Source: PALSA-270 sp963770915 (GTDB lineage Bacteria > Acidobacteriota > Terriglobia > Terriglobales > Acidobacteriaceae). From it: DNA of 64,000 nt. A program made the position numbers and the translations under genes. Below, piece after piece: positions 53,238-62,339 of the stretch; position 1 is the first letter of the stretch, and each line of letters begins with the position of its first letter. The notes beneath the pieces are model-generated. The model ran no database searches. It was not told where the DNA came from and saw only the letters and a program-made list of their open reading frames with translations. The stretch lies in NCBI GenBank assembly GCA_963770915.1, contig CAVYRG010000001.1, forward strand, positions 2,604,001 to 2,668,000. The letters are read 5' to 3'.

Positions 53238-54558
53238 GTTGGTCCTCGGAAGAGCTTTGTTGTGCCGCCAGAATTCCTGCAAGCGTGAATAGCACGCCAT
53301 TTACGAACTGGTAATTCATCACGACAAAGCATGCATTCAGCAAATACACGCCAAGCAGAACGGGCCAAAGGGAGCGGAACTCTAGATTGAGAAAAGCGCA
53401 ACTCGAGGAAAGATCAAGCCTTGCTCGTTTCCTCCCCAGCAGAAATAAGTCGACCACTAACCAGACATAGAGCGCCAGCCCAACCAGCCCATAGTCCACA
53501 GCGATTTCGAGAAATGTATTGTGAACAAAGAATTCTTCTTGATGAAATTCGCTGATGCGCCGTTCCAAGCCTGCCTGGGACTGCGCGGCGCCCCAGCCTA
53601 GCAGCGGCTTTTCGTAAAACATGTCCCAACCGGCGCGGTAAACGGCCATGCGAAATTCGATTGGACTGCGCTCTTTCAGCCGGTCCGTCAGCGAGTTATT
53701 GACACTGTCGAAGGTGAGCGCGCTGAGCCAGCCGACCACTCCCGCCAGTACCAGGCCAAGGCATGCCCGCCTGACACGCGGACTGGAGGAAAGCCACAGC
53801 AGCGCCAAGACGCAAACAACGAACGACAGCCACACGGCTCTGGTTTTGGTCGCCAAGATCGCCAATGGCGGCGCGGGCAGGAAGAACCAAGCAAGCACGC
53901 CTCGCAAGCGTCCGCGCCGGTATGCGTCCACCGCAATCAACCACAGAAGATTCAGAGTGACGCCGTTGGCTACAGCCTGCAGAAAAGGGCCGCGCGCACG
54001 GTCGGCATGAATTCCGATGCTCGGATCTATGATGAATGACGGCACAATCCAGGACTTCATGCCGCACAGGAACAGGATGGCGATGATACTAAGGTAGGCC
54101 AACACGGCGAGCAAAAACGCTTCCAGCGCACGAAGAGATGCCTCGCCCGTAAACACCAAGCTGGCCATGCCATACATTGCCAAAGGCACAATCCACTTGG
54201 CTGCCAACACGCTCCAGGCTTCAGCCTGAAATTGCTGTCCGATGGCGCCGCCCACGGCCACGACGGTGAGAGCAAGCATCGGCCAAATCACCAGACCAGA
54301 TGGCCTCCCCGACTGGCGAAGCATGAGGGCCCGCAAGAAGACCACGAATGCCAGCAGCACGAACGCAATTCGGTCGATCTCGAAGAAGTGCAGATCGGGC
54401 GGACGAAAAAGCATTATCGTCAGCGTCACAAGATACAGAGCCACCGGAGAGGCCAAGAGTATGTGCAGCGGCCGCAGCGCGGCCACCACTCCCCACTGCG
54501 CAGCATTGGCTGGGGGAGACAGCGCCGGCCATCGCATCGTTTCGTTTGAGGTGGGCAT
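53230..54558 (-). CDS. O-antigen ligase / Wzy-like polymerase
   Basis: A 442-aa protein with about twelve transmembrane helices and a long periplasmic loop (SVNNSLTDRLKERSPIEFRM...). That loop carries the Wzy_C-type signature GWDMFYEKPLLGWGAAQSQ and FFVHNTFLEIAVDYGLVGL, including the conserved His-Asn. Such proteins either polymerise undecaprenyl-linked repeats (Wzy) or ligate polymer to a carrier (WaaL). Given the Wzz-like and Wza-like genes upstream, polymerase is the more likely role. Confidence 0.85.
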   Translation of the reverse strand: MPTSNETMRWPALSPPANAAQWGVVAALRPLHILLASPVALYLVTLTIMLFRPPDLHFFEIDRIAFVLLAFVVFLRALMLRQSGRPSGLVIWPMLALTVVAVGGAIGQQFQAEAWSVLAAKWIVPLAMYGMASLVFTGEASLRALEAFLLAVLAYLSIIAILFLCGMKSWIVPSFIIDPSIGIHADRARGPFLQAVANGVTLNLLWLIAVDAYRRGRLRGVLAWFFLPAPPLAILATKTRAVWLSFVVCVLALLWLSSSPRVRRACLGLVLAGVVGWLSALTFDSVNNSLTDRLKERSPIEFRMAVYRAGWDMFYEKPLLGWGAAQSQAGLERRISEFHQEEFFVHNTFLEIAVDYGLVGLALYVWLVVDLFLLGRKRARLDLSSSCAFLNLEFRSLWPVLLGVYLLNACFVVMNYQFVNGVLFTLAGILAAQQSSSEDQRA

Positions 54559-54582
54559 CGCTCGTTCGCTCAGACGCAGGAT

Positions 54583-55653
54583 TCACACTCCGCTGCCTTG
54601 CAGCACCACCGGAACCGTCTTCCACAAGATTTTGACGTCCAGCCATAGGCTCCAGCGCTCGATGTACTCCATATCGAGCGACATGTTTCGCTCGAACGAC
54701 GGATCGCTGCGCGCCATCACCTGCCACAGGCCTGTAATTCCCGGCTTGACCTCGAGCCGACGTAGGTGCTCCAGATCGTAGTGGGCGCAGTCGTCCAAAG
54801 GGTGGGGCCTCGGGCCCACCAGGCTCATGTCGCCGGTAAGGACATTCCATAGTTGCGGCAACTCGTCCAGGCTGTAGCGCCGCAGCCATTGCCCAACCCG
54901 CGTGATGCGCGGGTCGTTTGCGATTTTGAAGGTCGGCCCGCGCCGCTCGTTCCGCTCGCGCAGAATTTCCTTGTCACGATCAGCATCCGCAACCATGGTG
55001 CGGAATTTGTAGCAAAGAAAAGTCCGCCCTTTTTTCCCGATGCGTCGCGCCCGGTAAAGAACGGGCCCAGAAGAATCCAGACGGACGGCAAGAGCGACCA
55101 TGAAGAGCAGGGGCGCGGCCATCGCCAGCGCGAGCGTGGCCAGAACAACGTCCATCGCGCGCTTAAGAAGTGGCCATAGTGTTGATGCGCGATTCTCGTG
55201 CAGCTCCAGAACGGGCAGATCACCCAGCCTTTCCAACGCAACGGTCTTTGGATCCAAGCCATACAGGTCTGGAACCACCTTTACGCGAATACGATTGCGC
55301 TGGGCTTCACGAACCACCCGTTGCGCGAGATCGCGTTCGCAAGGACCGGTAAGAACAACTTCGTCCACAAACTCCGCCAAGGCGACGCGAGCCAGGTCGT
55401 CCACCCGTCCCAGAATCTCTCCTCCCGGCGGCTCTTTGTCGTCCAGAAAGCCGCGAACCACGAAACCGGCCAGGGGATTGGCCTGGAAGTAAGCAGCCAG
55501 TCCACGTCCGACTTGCCCGTTCCCCACGATGAGGAGATTGCGCGTACTCTCGACCTTCTTGCGCGACCGTAGCGACGTATCGCCAATCCAGGGGCAACCC
55601 GGCACAGCCAAGCTAGGCGGGATTCCTGTTCCGGCTGCTGAGGGTGTGGCCAT
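54583..55653 (-). CDS. Undecaprenyl-phosphate sugar phosphotransferase (polyprenyl glycosylphosphotransferase)
   Basis: ATG 55653 gives 356 aa. Residues about 35-155 form the CoA-binding-like Rossmann domain (NLLIVGNGQVGRGLAAYFQ). A single transmembrane helix (VVLATLALAMAAPLLFMVAL) is followed by the PNPT catalytic domain: LYRARRIGKKGRTFLCYKFR, LRRYSLDELPQLWNVLTGDM, SLVGPRPHPLDD, and KPGITGLWQVMAR. The usual four extra N-terminal helices of WbaP-type proteins are missing. It starts repeat-unit synthesis by placing a sugar phosphate on undecaprenyl phosphate. Confidence 0.93.
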   Translation of the reverse strand: MATPSAAGTGIPPSLAVPGCPWIGDTSLRSRKKVESTRNLLIVGNGQVGRGLAAYFQANPLAGFVVRGFLDDKEPPGGEILGRVDDLARVALAEFVDEVVLTGPCERDLAQRVVREAQRNRIRVKVVPDLYGLDPKTVALERLGDLPVLELHENRASTLWPLLKRAMDVVLATLALAMAAPLLFMVALAVRLDSSGPVLYRARRIGKKGRTFLCYKFRTMVADADRDKEILRERNERRGPTFKIANDPRITRVGQWLRRYSLDELPQLWNVLTGDMSLVGPRPHPLDDCAHYDLEHLRRLEVKPGITGLWQVMARSDPSFERNMSLDMEYIERWSLWLDVKILWKTVPVVLQGSGV

Positions 55654-55738
55654 CTTTTGACTCCGACTGTGAATTTGGCCGGCGATTCTGGCCACCGGCC
55701 TCCCAAAGGCTCCGAATTCTTGTGAAATCCGAAGCCGC

Positions 55739-56503
55739 CTACAACCTGCGATAAATGCCTTCCGGGATAGGGAATGTCCGTTCGCTTAGGACCGTTCCCA
55801 ATACGCGGGCATTCGCCGACTGCAGAATCTCTTTGGCTCGTTGCGCAGCAACACGACAAGTCACATTCGCTTGCAGAACCAGGGCGACGCCATCGCTTAG
55901 ATGACCCAGAAAACTTGCGAAGGTAGACGACGAGGCTGCGGGCGCGTGCAGCACGCTGTAATCGAACTCCAGGCGGAAATCTGACAACCGGCGCTCCAGC
56001 CAAGTGGCCGATGGATAGCCGCTTTCGCCAATCAATACACGCAGAGGGGCAAGCCAGAGCCTTCCGGAAATATGCTGGCAGCAACTGCGGAGAGACCGCA
56101 TTTCATCTCTTTGTACGGTGTTATTTCCTAGGCCAAAGACGCTTTCCAATTCCGGATTGCGCGGGTTAGCCTCGACCACGCAGACGCTGCCAGGCACCTG
56201 CTCCGACAGGAAGCTTGCCACGTCCATACAAATCTCCGCAGTGTATGTAGTCTCGTCAACCGCGCTCACCGCCACGTGACGCGGCGCCTTCGGCCATCCC
56301 GGAAAGAACAATCGCTGCACGAGGAGTCGCATCTGCTCTTCCGCAAAGCGCTCGGTGGTCCAAATTGAGTGTTCCTGCGAGGACGGGATCGCCGCCGCGG
56401 CCGCTTCGGGCTCGGGCGCAGGAGCCTCGAAAACCACAGGCTCAAAAGCCGGTTGCAATAGATCCGGAAGTGTCCCCATAAGTTGTGCCCTCGCCTTATG
56501 CAT
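55739..56503 (-). CDS. BY-kinase-like (CpsD/CapB) protein lacking the Walker A motif
   Basis: The start at ATG 56503 overlaps the Wzz-like gene by 8 bp; ATG 56479 with a GAGGG site is an alternative. About 255 aa. After a Pro/Ala-rich lead, the P-loop-ATPase scaffold of bacterial tyrosine kinases is visible: HVAVSAVDETTYTAEICMDV, VCVVEANPRNPELESVFGL, FDYSVLHAPAA and VALVLQANVTC. In active BY-kinases the first block contains the Walker A G-x4-GKT; here it reads SAVDETTYTAE, and the second block has VVEANPR in place of LVDADxR. There is no C-terminal tyrosine cluster. It is probably a non-catalytic partner of the Wzz-like protein. Confidence 0.75.
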   Translation of the reverse strand: MHKARAQLMGTLPDLLQPAFEPVVFEAPAPEPEAAAAAIPSSQEHSIWTTERFAEEQMRLLVQRLFFPGWPKAPRHVAVSAVDETTYTAEICMDVASFLSEQVPGSVCVVEANPRNPELESVFGLGNNTVQRDEMRSLRSCCQHISGRLWLAPLRVLIGESGYPSATWLERRLSDFRLEFDYSVLHAPAASSSTFASFLGHLSDGVALVLQANVTCRVAAQRAKEILQSANARVLGTVLSERTFPIPEGIYRRL

Positions 56504-57983
56504 CCCGGTGCGGCAACGACGCCAGTACCGGGGCCCCCAAATAGGCAACTACCTCGTCCGGGGTTCTGAAAGCCGGGTTCAGCCGATCTGCCGTGAACGC
56601 GGCTCCCGTGCTTATCGTGCCTGCAAGACAGAGCCCCAGCAACGCCACGCTGAGTCCGGATTTTTCGGGCAGCGCCGGAGAAACCGGCTGCTCCGCAATC
56701 GTGACGTTGAGAATTCGCTTCTGGTCCAGGGCATCGCCAATTCTTGCTTCTTCGCGCTTGTTAACGTAGAGCAAGTACTCTTGCTCGGCGGCTTTCATGT
56801 TGCTGAGCAGCTCTTCCTGTTGCACCGCACGATCGCCCAAAGTGCGAGCCTCCTCCTGTTCCGAAGCAAGGAGCGCCCCGCTCGCCTGAGCGCGCGCCCG
56901 CAAAGCGTTCAGCTCAACTTCCGCCTTGACCAGTTCGCCTTTTGCCCAGGAGTGGTTGACGTCGAGATCGCTAGTCTGCTCGCGCAGCGGGTTCAGTTCT
57001 TCGCTGGCGATGGAGTTCTTCGTTTCCTGAATCTGCTGATCGACTTCCTGCACCAGGCGATAGGTTGGAGTAAATTTGGTGAGCAGTTCGGTCCTCTCCA
57101 ACTCCAGCTCAAGAAGCTTGGACTTGATCTTGCCCAACAATTGAGGATTGTCCGAATTCTTTATCACCGTGGTGGCGCGCTCGGGCAGGGTTTGCAGCTT
57201 GGCCTGCAGCATTCGAACCCGGCCCTCTGTTTCCGCGATCTCTACCCGGTTTGCCCCGTCATTGGCTTCGGCTTCGCCGAGACGCTGCAAGGCAATGTCA
57301 CGCTGCTGGGCTGCCGAGACCACACCCTGATCCCGGGTGAAGTTTATGAGCTGCAGTTCGGCCTGCTCCAGGTTGCTTCGTGACTGCACAATCTGCTGCT
57401 CGAAGAAACCAGATTCCCCGGCGGGACGATGCAACTGGGAGTGGCGCTCCAAATAGGCGCCGGCCAGGCAGCGAAGGACCTCGGCCGCCTGGGCCGGATC
57501 GGACGAGCTGTAGGTCACCTTGATCAGGGTGGTCTTGTGAATCGGCTCTGCATCCAGTCTTCGGGAAAGTCGCCGCACCAAACGCGCAAGCCGCTCATCT
57601 TCGGTCTCTCCCATCAGCTTCCAAAACCAAGGCTCGCTTGCCCCATCCAAGTCCGCGGCTTTCACTACCGTGCGCAACATCTCCCGATCACGCAGCAGCT
57701 CCACTTCCGAGTTCAACTCTTCCTCGCTGACTGCCTCAGGCTCGAATTGCGGCTCCGTAGGAATGGCCGTCACCGCCGGATCGACGCGCCCATGGCGCAC
57801 AAAGACTGTCATTTCTGCCTGATAAATCGGGGCCGTCAGCCGGTAGTCGAGAACCGCCAGCAGAACTCCCATGAAAGCGATCACGGCCAACCGCCGTTGG
57901 CGGAAGATCACCGCCAGAAGGTCGCGCATGGTGAGGGAAGGCGCTCTGGGCATTCTCGGGACCAGTCTTAGTTCTTCGGGCAT
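56496..57983 (-). CDS. Wzz/GumC-type polysaccharide chain-length determinant
   Basis: A 495-aa protein with an N-terminal transmembrane helix (LAVIAFMGVLLAVLDYRLTA), the Wzz domain (YQAEMTVFVRHGRVDPAV), a long central coiled coil at about 190-420 and a second helix (LSVALLGLCLAGTISTGAAF) near 455. It ends soon after in a short cytoplasmic tail (VAYLGAPVLASLPHRDA), with the kinase domain on the next gene rather than fused. It controls polymer length and links polymerisation to export. Confidence 0.92.
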   Translation of the reverse strand: MPEELRLVPRMPRAPSLTMRDLLAVIFRQRRLAVIAFMGVLLAVLDYRLTAPIYQAEMTVFVRHGRVDPAVTAIPTEPQFEPEAVSEEELNSEVELLRDREMLRTVVKAADLDGASEPWFWKLMGETEDERLARLVRRLSRRLDAEPIHKTTLIKVTYSSSDPAQAAEVLRCLAGAYLERHSQLHRPAGESGFFEQQIVQSRSNLEQAELQLINFTRDQGVVSAAQQRDIALQRLGEAEANDGANRVEIAETEGRVRMLQAKLQTLPERATTVIKNSDNPQLLGKIKSKLLELELERTELLTKFTPTYRLVQEVDQQIQETKNSIASEELNPLREQTSDLDVNHSWAKGELVKAEVELNALRARAQASGALLASEQEEARTLGDRAVQQEELLSNMKAAEQEYLLYVNKREEARIGDALDQKRILNVTIAEQPVSPALPEKSGLSVALLGLCLAGTISTGAAFTADRLNPAFRTPDEVVAYLGAPVLASLPHRDA

Positions 57984-58027
57984 AGGGTTCTTCCGCAGGC
58001 CAGTTGCATGGGTTCCTAAGACCTTCT

Positions 58028-58792
58028 CTAAAACTGTGCTGGCGTTGAATACACGCTCAGGCTCGAAGTCGGCAGGTAGCGCCGAATCTTCGAGATGGTA
58101 TTTTGCGGCACGAAAATCAAATCGCCCGATTTCAGGTGAATGTCTTCCTTAAGGTTGCGCGAATCCATCATGTGCTTGACGTTGAGCAAGCGAGCCTCGG
58201 TCGTCTGGTCCGAGACTTGCCGGAACAGCACGACCTGAGAATGCTTGGCTTCCTCGGTAAAACCTCCGGCAATGGCGACCGCTTCGGTCACAGTCGTGTC
58301 CGACCGGAGTTCGTACTTTCCGGCACGTGCCACCTGGCCACTGACGATGAAATAGGGCCTTTCAAAATCCTTGAGTACGATTGTGACTTCCGGATCGTGC
58401 AGCGTGTTCGCATAGGCGCTTCGAATCGCAGCCCGCAGCTCAGGAATCGTCTTCCCTTCCACGTAGACGTCGGGAATTCCTCGCAGCATGATGAAACCGT
58501 CTGGCAGCACGGCAACTGTCTGGTTGAATTCAGGGGAGAACGTAAAGCCAACTTCGATGACATCGCTCTTGCGCAACCGGTAAAGCGGACGGCGTTCTCC
58601 CGTCAGAGCTGGACTCCATGCGCCGTCCGCTTTCTCGGATTGGGAGGTTTCCGCGCGGCCAGAAGCTTTCGACGCCATTTGATTCCCTTGCTCCTGGGCG
58701 GCGGCCACCACCAAAATCTGCTGCAGCATGCAGAAAGCAATCGCGCCGAGCGCGAATTTCACAATGGCGTTTCTGCTTGAGTTGGTTTGCAT
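58028..58792 (-). CDS. Wza-like polysaccharide export protein
   Basis: The 254-aa protein has a signal-type N-terminus (ALGAIAFCMLQQILVVAAAQ). The Poly_export domain (YRLRKSDVIEVGFTFSPEFN...ITIVLKDF-like VTIVLKDFERPYFIVSG) is followed by one SLBB domain (GQVARAGKYELRSDTTVTEA...IHLKSGDLIFVP). The cysteine in the signal region is not in a good lipobox. It forms the outer-membrane or periplasmic channel for the polymer and is the first gene of the operon. Confidence 0.9.
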   Translation of the reverse strand: MQTNSSRNAIVKFALGAIAFCMLQQILVVAAAQEQGNQMASKASGRAETSQSEKADGAWSPALTGERRPLYRLRKSDVIEVGFTFSPEFNQTVAVLPDGFIMLRGIPDVYVEGKTIPELRAAIRSAYANTLHDPEVTIVLKDFERPYFIVSGQVARAGKYELRSDTTVTEAVAIAGGFTEEAKHSQVVLFRQVSDQTTEARLLNVKHMMDSRNLKEDIHLKSGDLIFVPQNTISKIRRYLPTSSLSVYSTPAQF

Positions 58793-59309
58793 TGCCGTTG
58801 AGTTGCCGGGCTTTTTGCTCTGCCCACATCTGTGGCAAGGCTATCCCCCAGAGTTTTGGCTCACAAGACATGGAAAGTGCTGCCTACTACGGTAGGCATC
58901 GGCAGCGGTGCGGTTTCGAAATGAAGCGGATTGGGCGCAAACGAATTTGGGTGGCTTTTCCATTGAGAATCGCACGGACAGGTCTTCGCAAGGCCCTGCC
59001 TCCGACGGATTGTGGCTTGACCGCGTTTGGGTACGTCCACGAAAGTAGACTTGCGGGCTGCCCCAAGATAATGCAGCCAGATAGGCTGGTCTTGCGGGGC
59101 AGTCCAGTTTCCACTACGGCTGCAACCAGTTGGGAGATGACGAGCGGAAGCGGGGACTTGCTCTGTAACCGGCGCCGTTCCATTTTTCCACACCCATCTG
59201 GTTTTCTAGGTGTTGATCCGTCACAGACTTCCGGCGGCGGTTGCCTTTAGAGTTGCGTGCGTGGCATTCAAATCCTTAATGCGTTTTTTGAACAGTTCCC
59301 CGGGGGCAT
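58793..59309. other. Divergent regulatory region between exopolysaccharide operon and NarL-type regulator
   Basis: 517 bp without a convincing gene. It contains the 18-bp palindrome at 58881-58898 and must hold promoters for both directions. I find no close match to sigma70 hexamers for either one. Confidence 0.5.
58881..58898. promoter_or_regulatory. 18-bp palindrome upstream of the exopolysaccharide operon
   Basis: TGCCTACTACGGTAGGCA has perfect 7-bp arms around a 4-bp centre and lies 88 bp before the start of the Wza-like gene. Its length and symmetry suit a LuxR/NarL-type dimer, and such a regulator is encoded divergently at 59310. Binding is inference. Confidence 0.5.
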
Positions 59310-60047
59310 ATGGAACTTGCGAGCATTCCTACTTCGAATCTCATCACGGTTCTGGTGGCCGACTCCAACCAAATGCAACGTCAACTTCTGGTTCGCGCGC
59401 TGCGCCGCCGGCCGGAATTCCGGGTGAGTTCTTGTGATCTGGAAATGGCCGCAATTCTCGGCGCGGTGGGCTGCTCGCCGGTGCAAGTCGCGATCCTCAA
59501 CCCTGAACATCCCCACGATGGCGGCGATATGGCAATCGTGCGGCGTCTTCACCTCACGCATCCGGAAGTCGCCAAGATTCTTCTCGTCGACGGACACGTT
59601 CGCGACCGCGAACTGGTGGTCAACGCGTTCCGTTCGGGAGCGCGGGGCTTGTTTTGCTTCTCCGACTTTCCCTTTCGCTTGCTCTGCAAATGTATCCAGA
59701 GCGTGCGGCGGGGGCAGATATGGGCAAATAGTGAGCAATTGCAGTACCTGATTGAAGTTGTCTCGCAAGTGCCTTCGCTCACGGTCGTGAGTTCTAACGG
59801 GTCCAGATTGCTGACTCCGAGGGAGGAGCAGGTGGTGGCGCTGGTGGCCGATGGATTGAGCAACCGCGAAATCGCCGCTGAACTCAGGCTCAGTGAGCAC
59901 ACAATCAAGAAGTATGTGTTCCGGATCTTCGACAAGTTGGGAATTTCCAGCCGCGTTGAACTGGTGCTCTATGCCTTGAACCACGGCGGGCGCCTGCAGG
60001 CGGAGTGGCTGGCAGGAACCCGCATCTCGCCCTGGGGACGATCCTAG
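59310..60047 (+). CDS. NarL/LuxR-family regulator with atypical receiver domain
   Basis: The 245-aa protein has a receiver-like N-terminus (ITVLVADSNQMQRQLLVRAL) and a C-terminal LuxR helix-turn-helix at about 165-230 (LTPREEQVVALVADGLSNREIAAELRLSEHTIKKYVFRIFDKLG). The phospho-acceptor strand, normally ending in LLD, reads VAILNPEHPHD, with Asn instead of Asp. The usual Lys after GARG is also lost (GARGLFCF). It may be phosphorylation-independent or sense another ligand. Its divergent position suggests control of the exopolysaccharide operon. Confidence 0.85.
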   Translation: MELASIPTSNLITVLVADSNQMQRQLLVRALRRRPEFRVSSCDLEMAAILGAVGCSPVQVAILNPEHPHDGGDMAIVRRLHLTHPEVAKILLVDGHVRDRELVVNAFRSGARGLFCFSDFPFRLLCKCIQSVRRGQIWANSEQLQYLIEVVSQVPSLTVVSSNGSRLLTPREEQVVALVADGLSNREIAAELRLSEHTIKKYVFRIFDKLGISSRVELVLYALNHGGRLQAEWLAGTRISPWGRS

Positions 60048-60126
60048 TAGCGGACCAATTGGACTGAGCTCGGGTAACGTCAGCTAATTCGGCCAAAATT
60101 CATGATCGGATCGCACATCTCTGGAC

Positions 60127-60132
60127 TATAAT
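60127..60132 (+). promoter_or_regulatory. Candidate -10 element for the aldehyde dehydrogenase gene
   Basis: A TATAAT hexamer lies 164 bp before the start codon; the -35 region (GATCGG) is weak. The leader between them shows no structure that I can name. Confidence 0.25.
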
Positions 60133-60295
60133 CGGCACCCGCCATGGGGCGCAGCTTTCTCGGATCGCATACGAGCACTGCGATGCAGACATCCTGGCTT
60201 AGCCTCGCGGCATCAGTCCCCGGTGTGGAGAACCTTCCATTCATCCCATCTCAGAAGCGGCAATCGGCATTCCTAGGCAAATCGAGGAGGAAGAT

Positions 60296-61801
60296 ATGGC
60301 AACCGCATTGAAGATTGTTCCCCCGGAAGACAAAGTGACGAGTTTCGTCTCCAGGAAGCACAAAATGTTAATCAATGGAAAATGGGTAGAGGCGGCCTCC
60401 GGCCAAACCTTTGCCACCTACAACCCGGCAACCGGCGAAGTGTTGGCGCGCGTAGCGGAGGGCGACCGCGTCGATATCGACCTGGCTGTGAAAGCGGCCA
60501 GAGCCGCTTTCGATCACGGCCCGTGGCGTAAGCTCACCGCTTCCGAACGGGGACGCCTGATTTGGAAACTCGGAGATTTGATTGAAGAAAATCTCGAGGA
60601 ACTCGCCGAGCTTGAAACGCTGGATAACGGCAAGCCGTTGAAGGTCGCTCGCGCGGCGGATGTCCCGCTGGCTGCTGATCTGTTTCGCTACATGGCGGGT
60701 TGGGCAACGAAAATCGAAGGCAGCACCATTCCGCTTTCCGTGCCCTACACGCCGGGCGCGCAATATCTTGCCTACACTCTGCGCGAACCGGTCGGCGTGG
60801 TCGGCCAGATCATTCCCTGGAATTTCCCGCTCCTGATGGCGGCCTGGAAGCTCGGTCCGGCCTTGGCTACGGGCTGCACCGTAGTGCTCAAGCCGGCTGA
60901 GCAAACGCCGCTCTCCTGCTTGCGCCTGGGGGAACTGATTCAGGAAGCAGGATTCCCCGACGGCGTGGTCAACATCGTCCCCGGCTACGGAGAAACTGCA
61001 GGCGCCGCGCTAGCCGCGCATCCTGACGTCGATAAAGTTGCCTTCACCGGTTCAACGGAAGTGGGAAAGCTCGTTCTGCAGGCGGCGGCGGGCAATTTGA
61101 AGAAGGTCTCGCTGGAGTTGGGTGGCAAGTCTCCGAACGTCGTTTTCGCCGACGTCGACTTGAAAGCCGCCATTGCTGGGGCCGCCAGCGCCATCTTCTT
61201 TAATCATGGCCAGTGCTGTTGCGCCGGCTCGCGGCTTTATGTCGAAGACAAAGTCTTCGACCAGGTCGTGGAAGGTGTTTCCGAGCGTGCCAAGAAGATC
61301 AATCTCGGGTCGGGGTTTGACTCCTCCACCGACATGGGGCCTCTGGTCTCGGAAGAGCAGCTAAATCGCGTCTGCAGCTTTCTCGAGTCGGGATTTTCCC
61401 AGGGTGCCAAAGCAGTTGTCGGCGGAAGCCGGCACGGCGACAAAGGTTATTTCGTAAAGCCGACCGTGCTGGTGAATACCAGTGAACAGATGAAAGTCGT
61501 ACAGGAGGAAATCTTCGGGCCAGTGGTGACGGCGATTCCTTTCCGTGATACCGAGCAGCTCACGGCGCAGGCAAACGACACGGTCTACGGTCTGGCGGCC
61601 GGAATTTGGACGAACGACATCAAAAAGGCGAATCGTCTGGCCAGCCAGCTTCGCGCTGGAACTGTCTGGATCAACTGTTACAACATCTTCGACGCGGCCC
61701 TGCCCTTCGGCGGTTATAAGCAGTCCGGCTGGGGACGCGAGATGGGCAAAGACGCCCTGGAGATGTACACCGAAGTGAAAGCGGTTTGCGCGGCTCTGTA
61801 G
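60296..61801 (+). CDS. NAD(P)-dependent aldehyde dehydrogenase
   Basis: ATG 60296 with the strong site GAGGAGGAAGAT gives 501 aa, the usual length. Motifs: cofactor-binding VGQIIPWNFPLLMAAWKLGP and VAFTGSTEVGKLV, general base Glu in VSLELGGKSPNVVFAD, catalytic Cys308 in FFNHGQCCCAGSRL, and the C-terminal PFGGYKQSGWGREMG. The sequence is closest in feel to class 1/2 retinal/betaine-type ALDHs, which oxidise a range of aldehydes. It is a single gene, with a long inverted repeat after the stop. Confidence 0.95.
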   Translation: MATALKIVPPEDKVTSFVSRKHKMLINGKWVEAASGQTFATYNPATGEVLARVAEGDRVDIDLAVKAARAAFDHGPWRKLTASERGRLIWKLGDLIEENLEELAELETLDNGKPLKVARAADVPLAADLFRYMAGWATKIEGSTIPLSVPYTPGAQYLAYTLREPVGVVGQIIPWNFPLLMAAWKLGPALATGCTVVLKPAEQTPLSCLRLGELIQEAGFPDGVVNIVPGYGETAGAALAAHPDVDKVAFTGSTEVGKLVLQAAAGNLKKVSLELGGKSPNVVFADVDLKAAIAGAASAIFFNHGQCCCAGSRLYVEDKVFDQVVEGVSERAKKINLGSGFDSSTDMGPLVSEEQLNRVCSFLESGFSQGAKAVVGGSRHGDKGYFVKPTVLVNTSEQMKVVQEEIFGPVVTAIPFRDTEQLTAQANDTVYGLAAGIWTNDIKKANRLASQLRAGTVWINCYNIFDAALPFGGYKQSGWGREMGKDALEMYTEVKAVCAAL

Positions 61802-61815
61802 CCAGATAAACCCTG

Positions 61816-61861
61816 CTCCTCTGTGTTCTCTGCGGTTCGCACCCCGGAGTGCACAGAGGAG
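61816..61861. terminator. 10-bp inverted repeat after the aldehyde dehydrogenase gene
   Basis: CTCCTCTGTG (61816-61825) is perfectly complementary to CACAGAGGAG (61852-61861). The loop holds TTCTCTGCGGTTCGC. It begins 15 bp after the stop. The CTCTGTGTTCTCTGCGG wording is one I know as a dispersed palindromic element of acidobacterial intergenic DNA, so it could be such a repeat as well as a terminator. Confidence 0.45.
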
Positions 61862-61939
61862 TCTGGGAAACCGGCAGCGATTGCCCGCACGGTTTGAAAC
61901 TCCCCCTTATCCCTTGTATAAAGGCAGGGGATAGCGCTC

Positions 61940-62335
61940 TTGCCAGAATCTCAACTCAAAGCTCGCCGATGGACCGTAATCGCATCCGGTTTGTTGTGCG
62001 GAGTGTTGGCGCTTGTGGTGGGCTTCACGGATCGCGCGGCTTTTTCCAGCCCCAGGGCAGTGGTCGTTATCGCCGCAGTAGGAGCGGTGGCCGTCCTGCT
62101 GCAATTGCGTTTTCGCAACCGCAACACGGCTAACGTAGTTCGCCCGCCGGTGTGGCTGAACGTGTTGGGCATCGGATTCGCTTTGGCTGCCCTGTTTGCC
62201 GATCATCTTCACTTCAGCGCAGACCTCGGCCAACTGATGGCTCTCTGTGCGGTTGGGAGTTTCGCCATCAGCAGCGCAGTCATCCTGCACGCCTTCCGTA
62301 AAGAAAGAATCATTCCGAAAAGCGATTCCGAGTAG
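61940..62335 (+). CDS. Small membrane protein of unknown function
   Basis: A 131-aa protein from TTG 61940. Four hydrophobic helices are visible: WTVIASGLLCGVLALVVGF, AVVVIAAVGAVAVLLQL, VLGIGFALAALFADHL and LMALCAVGSFAISSAVIL, followed by a charged tail (RKERIIPKSDSE). No catalytic or transport motif is seen. It converges on the PilZ gene with a 4-bp gap between stops. The start codon is not certain. Confidence 0.6.
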   Translation: MPESQLKARRWTVIASGLLCGVLALVVGFTDRAAFSSPRAVVVIAAVGAVAVLLQLRFRNRNTANVVRPPVWLNVLGIGFALAALFADHLHFSADLGQLMALCAVGSFAISSAVILHAFRKERIIPKSDSE

Positions 62336-62339
62336 AATT

